This document shows, in pieces, positions 40,292 through 47,786 of a stretch of DNA of 64,000 nucleotides (position 1 is its first letter; each line of letters begins with the position of its first letter). The DNA is from a virus: the IMG/VR virus record IMGVR_UViG_3300036820_000015, positions 1 to 64,000 of that record, one strand, 5' to 3'. The notes under the pieces were generated by a model, which saw only the letters and a program-made list of their open reading frames with translations, made no database searches and was not told the origin of the DNA. The translations under genes and the position numbers were made by a program.

Positions 40292-41239
40292 ATGGCTTTC
40301 GTACACGGCAAGCACTCAGTCTTCCTCCTCCGCGACTCGACCAACGTCTGGCGTGACATGACCCCGTTCCTGAACGAGGTCACCCTGCCGACCAAGGCCG
40401 GGACCGCTGAGACCACCGTCTTCGGCCGGGGCGCCAAGACCTACATCTCGGGCCTGCTCGAAGGCCAGATGACCATGAAGGGGTTCTACGACCCCAACAC
40501 GGTGGCCGGTTCCGGCGACTCCTCCCCCTACCTCGGCTCGGACTACATCCTGGCCGGACTCCTCGGTCAGCAGCCCGCCATCGGCCTGACGGTGGTGGCC
40601 CAGGTGGCGGCCCAGTCGAACTACGGCCAGTTCATCCTCATTCCGGCCGGGTCCCTGACCGGTGCCACCTGTTCCTTCGGTGACATCGTGATGACCGACT
40701 ACAACACCTCGGACCCGGTGACCGGCGTGGTGAGCTTCACCGCCTCGTTCCAGCTGTCCGGTGCGCCGGTCACGGCCGCATCACCCACGCCTCACCTGAC
40801 CTTCGCTTCGGCCAACCAGACGGCCTACCAGGCGTCCCTCTACGGTCTGCAGATCCTGCGGGCCCCGGCGGCCAACATGTTCACCGCTGGCTGGCTGGTG
40901 GGTGGTACGGCCAACACCATCGCCACCATCCCTATCTCCTCGGGGGGAGCGGCCTCTGTCGTCACCACCACTACCGCTCACGGTCTTTCGGTCGGCCAGG
41001 TTGTCACCATCGTCATCACCACCGACTTCACCACCCCTGAAGTCCCGACCATCGCCGGTACCTGGGTGGTGCTCTCCGTGCCCTCCAGCACCTCGCTGAC
41101 ACTGGGCGCCGTCACCAACACCGGCATCGTCCCCTACGTGGTCACCACAGGTGGCACCGGGGGTAGCCAGTCCATCGCCATCACGCCCAACGCTGGCGTC
41201 ACGCCGAACTACGGGGCCCTGGTCGGCACCACGTCCTGA
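40292..41239 (+). CDS. major tail tube protein
   Basis: A 315-residue protein. Residues 1-200 fit a tail tube protein (HGKHSVFLLRDSTNVWRDMTPFLNEVTLP, then FGRGAKTYISGLLEGQMTMKG and a conserved GDIVMTDYNT part). Residues about 205-280 form an added surface domain with TTAHGLSVGQVVTI...GTWVVLSVPSSTSLTL, the same domain type seen twice in the 1,403-residue tail protein. Position before the chaperones and tape measure is standard. Confidence 0.85.
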   Translation: MAFVHGKHSVFLLRDSTNVWRDMTPFLNEVTLPTKAGTAETTVFGRGAKTYISGLLEGQMTMKGFYDPNTVAGSGDSSPYLGSDYILAGLLGQQPAIGLTVVAQVAAQSNYGQFILIPAGSLTGATCSFGDIVMTDYNTSDPVTGVVSFTASFQLSGAPVTAASPTPHLTFASANQTAYQASLYGLQILRAPAANMFTAGWLVGGTANTIATIPISSGGAASVVTTTTAHGLSVGQVVTIVITTDFTTPEVPTIAGTWVVLSVPSSTSLTLGAVTNTGIVPYVVTTGGTGGSQSIAITPNAGVTPNYGALVGTTS

Positions 41240-41290
41240 CCCTAATCATCCTGGGCCCAGACCCCTGCCTAGACAGCATGGAAGGCGAGA

Positions 41291-41587
41291 GTGAGTGCCG
41301 ACGTCGTATGGGTTGCCCTCGGAGTCGGGTTTACGGCGGTCGGCGCTGGGTCTGCTAGCTACCCCGTTGTCCGTAAAGGCTTCTCCCGCCGCCGCAACGC
41401 TCAGCGATGGGAGGACCGCCTTCGTGGATGGTACGACGATCAGGGAGTTTGGCACAAGGGTACCGTTGACCGGTTCGACGATCACGTTGCCGAGGAGTGT
41501 CCCCCTGCTCACGGGCGGCCTGCCCCGATCGTGCCGGACGTGTCGAGAGCGGGGGAGAGACTGCGCGAGGTGTCCCGTGACCATTGA
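41291..41587 (+). CDS. small membrane protein
   Basis: A 98-residue protein from GTG 41291. One N-terminal hydrophobic segment (VVWVALGVGFTAVGAGSA) is followed by a basic and then acidic soluble part. Type III topology is likely. It lies in the lysis-like cassette between tail tube and chaperones. Confidence 0.6.
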   Translation: MSADVVWVALGVGFTAVGAGSASYPVVRKGFSRRRNAQRWEDRLRGWYDDQGVWHKGTVDRFDDHVAEECPPAHGRPAPIVPDVSRAGERLREVSRDH

Positions 41588-42020
41588 CACAGAACGCACC
41601 ATCAAAGAGGAGAAGTCCGATACGCGGAAGTCGGTGGTTTGGACTGTCGCTATCGTGCTCGCCGTTGTGGCTATCAGCCTCCTTATTTTCAACTCCTTTG
41701 AGGCTAGATTGCAGACTGAGAACACGGCCAAGGTGGCTGCGAATACAGCCAAGGTAGCGAAGAGCACGGCCAAGGTAGCGAAGAGCACCTCGAAGACGGT
41801 GTCAGCTATTCGCTCAACACAAAAGGACACCCACACCTCAGTTTCTGATATCCAGGCGCAGACGTTGATTATCACCAATGCCATCACGGCACTGAACCGG
41901 GCGTATGCCAACATTCAACAGGGAGCCGACGCGATCGTAGCCAATCAGGCTGCTATCTGTAACGCTCTAGCCCTGGATCACGTCATTCCCAAGTGCGTGC
42001 TGCCGTCACCGACGGTATGA
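41577..42020 (+). CDS. membrane-anchored coiled-coil protein, spanin/holin-like
   Basis: A 147-residue protein from GTG 41577, with GAGG 5-8 nt upstream. A basic N-terminus is followed by one transmembrane helix (TVAIVLAVVAISLLIF), three AKVAxST heptads encoded by a 21-nt direct repeat, and a coiled coil to the end. Single-pass coiled-coil proteins in lysis cassettes act as holins or membrane-fusion spanins. The host is Gram-positive-like, so the exact role is open. Confidence 0.7.
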   Translation: MTIDTERTIKEEKSDTRKSVVWTVAIVLAVVAISLLIFNSFEARLQTENTAKVAANTAKVAKSTAKVAKSTSKTVSAIRSTQKDTHTSVSDIQAQTLIITNAITALNRAYANIQQGADAIVANQAAICNALALDHVIPKCVLPSPTV

Positions 42021-42023
42021 GTG

Positions 42024-42398
42024 ATGACCGCCTTCTGGCACTGGCTCCTTCAGGTCACCGGCAACATGACGGCCGGTACGCGTTGGAACCTGGCTTGGGC
42101 GGGCTTCCTCTCCGCTGGCGTCATCTCCACCGGCATCTTCACCGGCACCTTCCACAAGATGCGCCAGGCCAACTGTCACAACAAGGGCTGTTGGCGGATC
42201 GGCCACCACCTGACGCCTGAGGGTTACAAGCTCTGCAAGAAGTGCGTGGCCAGGCCCGTCGATGATCTGGAGCTTCATCCCATCCACCCTCACCACCGTT
42301 TGCATCACGTGGGCTCAGCTACTACGGTGCCCGAGTCCGCAACCGGACCCGAGTCCGCGATCGGACCTGAGTCCGCAACCACAGGAGACAGCCCTTAG
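42024..42398 (+). CDS. membrane protein with zinc knuckle, holin candidate
   Basis: A 124-residue protein. Hydrophobic segments (WHWLLQVTGNM, and NLAWAGFLSAGVISTGIFTG) are followed by CHNKGCW...CKKC and a tail of three six-residue ATGPES-type repeats. It may be the holin paired with the Rpf-like lysin downstream. GTG 42021 is an alternative start. Confidence 0.65.
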   Translation: MTAFWHWLLQVTGNMTAGTRWNLAWAGFLSAGVISTGIFTGTFHKMRQANCHNKGCWRIGHHLTPEGYKLCKKCVARPVDDLELHPIHPHHRLHHVGSATTVPESATGPESAIGPESATTGDSP

Positions 42399-42500
42399 CT
42401 CACACCGCTCGTCGTGCCCTCGTACCGCACGGCTTGCACACCGAGACCACCGAAGAACGACGGCATCGAGACCTGGTGCCGCACGACCAAGGAGTCGAAG

Positions 42501-42968
42501 ATGCGAGCTTCCCGCGTCCTCTCTGTTTCGACCCTGGCACTCCTGGTGTCAGGGTTTTGTATTGTGGCCCCCCATGGCCCACTGTCGGCACAAGCACCTG
42601 GAAAACGTACCGTCCTATCCGCGAATAGCTTGCCAGGACTGTGGTCGCGAGTTGACCTTCTGGTGCTGGAAACGACCACCACGACTGTACCGAAACTCCC
42701 GCCGCCACCGTTGACGACAACTACGACATCAGCACAAGTTCCTGACGCGACTATCTACCAAGAGTGGACGCGCGTAGCCAACTGTGAAGAGGGTGGCTGG
42801 GTAGGCTACTCCGGGCCCGCTTACCCTGACTCCCTCGGCATCTCAGCCGCCAACTGGTACGCCAACGGCGGTGGCTCCGACCTCTCTCCGGCGGCCCAGA
42901 TCGCTGTAGCCCAGCGCATCGAGGGGTACTCATACGTCCCCGATCAGTATTCCTGCCACTCCTGGTAG
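42501..42968 (+). CDS. Rpf-like secreted cell-wall hydrolase
   Basis: A 155-residue protein. A signal peptide (MRASRVLSVSTLALLVSGFC) and a Thr/Pro-rich linker lead to a C-terminal resuscitation-promoting-factor/transglycosylase-like domain: WTRVANCEEGGW with the catalytic Glu after Cys, then YPDSLGISAANWYANGGG and AQIAVAQRI. AAGGAG precedes the ATG. It probably cleaves the glycan of peptidoglycan for lysis. The 40 residues before the linker have weak coding character, and a competing frame lies there. Confidence 0.85.
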   Translation: MRASRVLSVSTLALLVSGFCIVAPHGPLSAQAPGKRTVLSANSLPGLWSRVDLLVLETTTTTVPKLPPPPLTTTTTSAQVPDATIYQEWTRVANCEEGGWVGYSGPAYPDSLGISAANWYANGGGSDLSPAAQIAVAQRIEGYSYVPDQYSCHSW

Positions 42969-42998
42969 GTCCCCCACTAGCCCCGCGCGCGCGCGGGA
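42966..42998 (+). promoter_or_regulatory. recurrent late motif before the tail chaperone gene
   Basis: AGGTCCCCCACTAGCCCCGC runs into a CG alternation ending GGGAGA. It begins at the stop codon of the lysin gene and is about 70 nt upstream of the chaperone start. Confidence 0.5.
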
Positions 42999-43064
42999 GA
43001 CTGGCCTCTCGAAGTAGCCCGCCGAACGGCATCCGCCACGGCCCAGTGCTCAAGGGAGAAGCCA

Positions 43065-43511
43065 GTGTCCAGAATCACCGATCTTGCCTCGAAGGCCAAT
43101 GACATCAAGACGGTCTTGGAGCCGATTCCAGAATGGACACCTCCCGGCGATCCCCTCGTCCATATCGGTATCCGCAGCATGACGGGTACTCAGCGCTCTC
43201 AGTATGTTCAGGAACTCATCGAGCGCGACAACGAGGGTGGTGACCGCACCGAGACCGAGTACAAGATCATGGTGCTTTGCTGCTTCGACCCTGAAGACGG
43301 CCTTCCCTGTTTCACTGAGGCCGACATCCCAATGCTCAAGACCAAATCGGGTGCTGTCCTATCGCGCCTATCCATGCAAGCGGTCATCATCAACAACCTC
43401 GACAACAAGGCTGATGAGCGCTTGGGAAAAGACTCCTCGGTATTGGTGAAGCTACCGGTACCGGCGGCTTCACCCGGGGCCACCCAGAGCGGAGATTCTA
43501 TTTCGAGCTAG
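43065..43511 (+). CDS. tail assembly chaperone, short form (gpG-like)
   Basis: A 148-residue protein from GTG 43065 with AAGGGAGA upstream. It is mostly helical with acidic stretches (SQYVQELIERDNEGGDRTET). It lies between the tail tube and tape-measure genes, where the gpG chaperone is encoded in siphophages. A slippery site near codon 121 allows a longer product. Confidence 0.85.
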   Translation: MSRITDLASKANDIKTVLEPIPEWTPPGDPLVHIGIRSMTGTQRSQYVQELIERDNEGGDRTETEYKIMVLCCFDPEDGLPCFTEADIPMLKTKSGAVLSRLSMQAVIINNLDNKADERLGKDSSVLVKLPVPAASPGATQSGDSISS

Positions 43512-43678
43512 CCCGTGAACTAGGTGGCATGACGGTGGGGGAAATGCTTGAGCGCATGGACTCATCTGAGTTGTCGGAATGGATGGCTCTGTACCGGATA
43601 GAGACAGCCGAACGGAAGAGCCGTGAGCCCGGTGGCGGTTCCACCACCACCTTCGGATCAGGGAAGGGGACGCCATGA
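43065..43678 (+). CDS. tail assembly chaperone, -1 frameshift product (gpGT-like)
   Basis: After slipping back one base at GGGAAAA, the frame continues RLLGIGEATGTGGF...GHPERRFYFELAREL...MLERMDSSELSEWMALYRIE and stops in an ATGA with the tape-measure gene. That C-terminal part is typical of the T half of G/GT chaperones. It has no start of its own, so frameshifting is the only sensible way to make it. Confidence 0.82.
43424..43430 (+). promoter_or_regulatory. -1 ribosomal slippery heptamer
   Basis: GGGAAAA is read as G GGA AAA in the zero frame, matching X XXY YYZ. The overlap between the two frames extends about 80 nt past it. Confidence 0.8.
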
Positions 43679-46600
43679 CGGTTGTAGCCGACGTACTGGC
43701 CCGCTTCCGCACTGAAGGTCTGACTGACGTGAGCAGTCAGGCCACTGCCACCGCTGACAGCCTGGGCCGAATGGGTGATCCGGCCCAGGCTCTCCACGGG
43801 CATCTCTCCAACGCTGGCGATGCTGCTTCAGGGCTGAGTGGGAACCTGGGGGCGGCGGGTGGTGTCCTCGACAGCATCACCGAGAAAGCTCATAGTGCCG
43901 GTGGTGCTATCAAGGAGATCGCTGCTTCCTTTGCTGGAGCCGCTTCCTTCGGTGCCCTGCTCGATATGGCCACGCGGACTACGGCCGAACTCCAGACTCT
44001 AGGGGTCCAGTTCAACTCGACCTTTGGCGCTAACGGGGCCGAAATGCTGCAGAATGCTGTGACCTATGCCAATAACTTCGGGCAGTCCATTGCCTCGGCG
44101 GGGGCAGCCTTCTCGACATTCGGTCAAGCCACCCGGGGCGGCGTAGAAAACATCAGCAAGGACATGAAGGACTTTGCCGACATTGCTGCCGGGACCGGCT
44201 CCACTGTCGACCAAGTGTCGTCCTCTATCTCGAACTACTACCAGTTGGTGCAGAGGCTAGGCGGTTCTGGCGGTTCGGCTTCGCGTTTCGCCACCACTCT
44301 GCTGGAGCAACACATCATCGATCCGGCGACCTACAACGAGTTGCGCATCCAGGCCAATAAGGGAGCGACGCCGAACCAACTGCTGAACGACATCTTGGGT
44401 GATGCCGAAAAGGAGTATGGCGGGGCTGGGAAAGCGGAGGCCAATACCTTCAGTGGTCGACTGCAGACCTTCAAGAACATTTTCTCCGAGAGTGCTTCTG
44501 GGGCACTGTCGCCCATCACTGGCGGCATAGGCAACATCCTTGGTGACCTGAGCAAGGGGATGCAGACTTCGAGCTTCAAGACGGCTGAGACCGATGTCGC
44601 CTCATTCATCAGCACCATAGGTAGAGGCGCCGAGATCCTGTTGCCCTTCGTGAAGAGCATGGCTGACATCGGGCTGGCTCTCGGTGAAGTGGTGAGCAAG
44701 AGTTCGATACTACGTCCGGTGATTGAAGCTCTGGTCGCTGCCTTCATTGCTTTCGAGGCCATCAAGATCGGCAGCAGCTTGGCGATGTGGGTAAGTAGCC
44801 TCGCTCAAGGCACCACGTCCGGTATGGCCATGCGCCAATCCACCATCTCTCTCACCGATGCCATTCTGGCGCTGAACGAAGCTCTGGCCCAGAACGCCCA
44901 ACTGATGAGTATTGATGCTGGGGTCAGTAGTGCCGCCGTGGAGGCCAACGTGGCCAAGACGGCGAGCGTCAGCACCCTAGCGGCCGGTGAGGTGGGGCTG
45001 GCTCCGGCGACAGCGCTCGGAGGGGAAGAGGGAGCGACGGTCGGCGGTAGCGCACTACTCAACGGGGATCTCCTCGGCGGAGGAGTGGCCGGGGGTCTTC
45101 TGGCTCGCGGTACCGGTAGCCTCCTGACGGCGTCACCTCTGGCCGTAGGGGCCGGAATAGGTATCGGAGGGATGCTTCTCTCCGACGTGGTCGGCGGTGC
45201 CGTTGGTGGCTCGTCCGGCTCGACCATCAAGACCGTCGGTTCGGATGTCTCGATAGGGGCTGGAGTCGGCGCCATCGCCGGTAACGCCATTCCCATTCCT
45301 GGAGTGGGCATGGCGGTTGGTGCCGCTGTGGGCGCTGCTCTCGGTGGTGTCGTCGGCCTCATCACCAACCATCTTCAGAATGCTTCCAACGCCGTCGCCT
45401 CTTTCGCTGATGCCGTGAATGCTGCCGCCAAAGTGCAACAAGACTCCGGTGGGTTCTCTACGGGCACAACCGCTACCGATGTGACGGGCAACGTGAAGGC
45501 GGCTCGCTCAGAAGTCAGTGCCTCTTCAAGTGCCGACTATCAATACGCGCGTTCACACGGATACGCATCTGACCCGAGTAACTTCGAGATAGCCAATCTT
45601 CCTGAATCCCTCAGAGGATCTCGCACCGCTGCCAACCGACGACTCAGCAGCTACGAAGACCAGCAGTACAACGCCAACGCCAATCTCGGTGTGATCCAAG
45701 CCGAAACCGGACTCTCCCGGGGCCAAGCCAGTAGCTTCGCTCAGAGTAACGACATCAATATCACCCAGAATCTCAACGGCAACCTGCAGAACCTCACCGC
45801 TGCTATCCAAGCCTTTTCGGCCAAAGGTGGTCTCCAGCAGTTCAACGCCGAGCAGTACTCGAACATTCTCTCCACCACCGGCACGGTGGCTTCAGGAGCG
45901 GCCGGAGAGTCGAGCTTCAACCTGGACGCTGAACTCTCAAAGCTCACCGGGCTGAGTGGTCCGGCTGCCTACAGCCAGTTCTCCAAGCAAGCCTTTGCTT
46001 CAGGCATCAATCTCAGTGAGTACGGCATCAACCCTCAGTCAGCAGCCACCAACCAGATGACCTCAGGGCAAGCCGAAGAACTCAACTCGCAAATCGAAGC
46101 GACCCAGCAGTTGCGTGATGCCTACAACGCCTTAGGGCAGGCTGAGTTCGCCGCTACCCAAGCCGCCTTCGGTCTAGCCCAAGCCGAGTTCTCTCTCGGC
46201 CAAGCTCAGTTCCAACAGGGGGAAGCTGCCTTCCAGGCCGGTCGCGCCACTCTCTCCATGAGTGTGGCCATGACGACCCAAAGGGATTCTCTCTCAGCCG
46301 TCAACACGGCCATCACCTCTGGCTACCTTCCGGCCAACTACAACGTGGCCGCCACCATGGAGCAGATCACTTCTCTCTCTGCCGGGCAAAGAGACGCCAT
46401 CATGTCCGAGGTCTCGGCCTACAACGCCGTGGAAGCGGCTATGTATCAAGTCAACGCTGCCGGACAGTCTCTCTACTCGACCTACACGCAACTTTCGGGC
46501 AATGTCCAGGTCGCTCAGGCCAACATGCAGGGCTACCAGAACACACTGGGGCAGACGCTCCAAGGGGTGAAGGCTTTCCAGCAGGCCCAAGAATCCGAGT

Positions 46601-47778
46601 CGATGGCCAGTGCCGCCACCTCGATGGCTATGGCCCAACTCCAGTTGGCTGGCTACTCGACCTCGTCGCCCGAATACATCAACGCCCAACGCCAAGCGGC
46701 CATCGAGCAGGCCCAGTCCACTATCACCACTTCGCAGAACACCCTCGGGCTCGGTAACGAACAGTTTCAGATCAGCCAGGCCCAGATGCCGCCACCGCAG
46801 TCCTTCCAGGCCATGTTGGCGGCAGCCCAAGGTGTTGGTGCCCTGCAAGGCCCTCTCTACTCAGCCCAGCAGGCTCTGGCGGCCATCACCCCGGCTTACG
46901 ATTCAGCCAACACTGCTCTGCAAATCCAGAGCCAGCGTAACCAGGCCCTCACCTCAGCCCTGAATCAGCAGGCCTCAGCTGACCAAGGGGTCATCACTAA
47001 CTTCGACAACATGCGGACGGCCAACAATGCACTACTCACCTCCACCAACGGTATTGCTGTAGCCGAGAACGGGATCGCCACCGCCCAGAACAGTGTGAAG
47101 ACTTCGTCTCAAGGGATTGCCGATGCGGCCAACAACCTAACCACGGCGGCCAATAACTTTGAGGGGAACTTCTCCACCCAGGTGGTCAAGGCTTTCACGG
47201 CCATGACCACCAACATCAACACCATTGGCACCGATACCGCCAAACTCGGTACCAAGTTGGTCCAGACCTTCGCTCTGCTGAACGCCGAGGCTGAGGCGAA
47301 CGCCAAAGCAGCAGCGGCCCAAAAGCCCCAGTATCAGCAGTACTGGTCGTCGGTAGCGGCGGGGGAGAGTGCCCTTGTGGGATCGGCTGGCAGCCTCTCT
47401 CAATCTCAGTTGAACGCTGCCGTCGCTGTCGCCTTCGGCAACGCCCCCCACTTTGCCGAAGGTGGTCTCGTTCCGGGTTCTGGCGCCATGGTTGCTGTCG
47501 TCCACGGTGGTGAAGGGGTCCTGACACCGACACAGATGGGCAGTCTGAAGACAGCGCTCAGCAACATTGGAGTGACCATCACTCCAAGCATTGGGAGTAG
47601 TAGTAGTGCGATGTCTTCGGGCGGGGGTGGGGGAGTGACGGTGGCTGACGGCGCCGTCCAGGTCCGTATTGACGTCAACGGCTCCATGCTTGGTAGCGAA
47701 GGAGAACTCCAGCAGACAGTGGCCACGACCGTGAACGAGGCTTTTATTGAACTCATTAATCAGATGAACGGGAAGTAG
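43675..47778 (+). CDS. tape measure protein
   Basis: A 1,367-residue protein. Helical N-terminal and C-terminal parts flank a hydrophobic Gly/Ala-rich region (about residues 480-570, GAGIGIGGMLLSDVVGG...AAVGAALGGVVGLI) and long Ala/Gln-rich coiled repeats (AQAEFSLGQAQFQQGEA). The C-terminus has FAEGGLVPGSGAMVAVVHGGE, common in tape measures. At about 1.5 angstrom per residue it predicts a tail near 200 nm. The start overlaps the chaperone stop. Confidence 0.92.
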   Translation: MTVVADVLARFRTEGLTDVSSQATATADSLGRMGDPAQALHGHLSNAGDAASGLSGNLGAAGGVLDSITEKAHSAGGAIKEIAASFAGAASFGALLDMATRTTAELQTLGVQFNSTFGANGAEMLQNAVTYANNFGQSIASAGAAFSTFGQATRGGVENISKDMKDFADIAAGTGSTVDQVSSSISNYYQLVQRLGGSGGSASRFATTLLEQHIIDPATYNELRIQANKGATPNQLLNDILGDAEKEYGGAGKAEANTFSGRLQTFKNIFSESASGALSPITGGIGNILGDLSKGMQTSSFKTAETDVASFISTIGRGAEILLPFVKSMADIGLALGEVVSKSSILRPVIEALVAAFIAFEAIKIGSSLAMWVSSLAQGTTSGMAMRQSTISLTDAILALNEALAQNAQLMSIDAGVSSAAVEANVAKTASVSTLAAGEVGLAPATALGGEEGATVGGSALLNGDLLGGGVAGGLLARGTGSLLTASPLAVGAGIGIGGMLLSDVVGGAVGGSSGSTIKTVGSDVSIGAGVGAIAGNAIPIPGVGMAVGAAVGAALGGVVGLITNHLQNASNAVASFADAVNAAAKVQQDSGGFSTGTTATDVTGNVKAARSEVSASSSADYQYARSHGYASDPSNFEIANLPESLRGSRTAANRRLSSYEDQQYNANANLGVIQAETGLSRGQASSFAQSNDINITQNLNGNLQNLTAAIQAFSAKGGLQQFNAEQYSNILSTTGTVASGAAGESSFNLDAELSKLTGLSGPAAYSQFSKQAFASGINLSEYGINPQSAATNQMTSGQAEELNSQIEATQQLRDAYNALGQAEFAATQAAFGLAQAEFSLGQAQFQQGEAAFQAGRATLSMSVAMTTQRDSLSAVNTAITSGYLPANYNVAATMEQITSLSAGQRDAIMSEVSAYNAVEAAMYQVNAAGQSLYSTYTQLSGNVQVAQANMQGYQNTLGQTLQGVKAFQQAQESESMASAATSMAMAQLQLAGYSTSSPEYINAQRQAAIEQAQSTITTSQNTLGLGNEQFQISQAQMPPPQSFQAMLAAAQGVGALQGPLYSAQQALAAITPAYDSANTALQIQSQRNQALTSALNQQASADQGVITNFDNMRTANNALLTSTNGIAVAENGIATAQNSVKTSSQGIADAANNLTTAANNFEGNFSTQVVKAFTAMTTNINTIGTDTAKLGTKLVQTFALLNAEAEANAKAAAAQKPQYQQYWSSVAAGESALVGSAGSLSQSQLNAAVAVAFGNAPHFAEGGLVPGSGAMVAVVHGGEGVLTPTQMGSLKTALSNIGVTITPSIGSSSSAMSSGGGGGVTVADGAVQVRIDVNGSMLGSEGELQQTVATTVNEAFIELINQMNGK

Positions 47779-47786
47779 AGAGCGCG

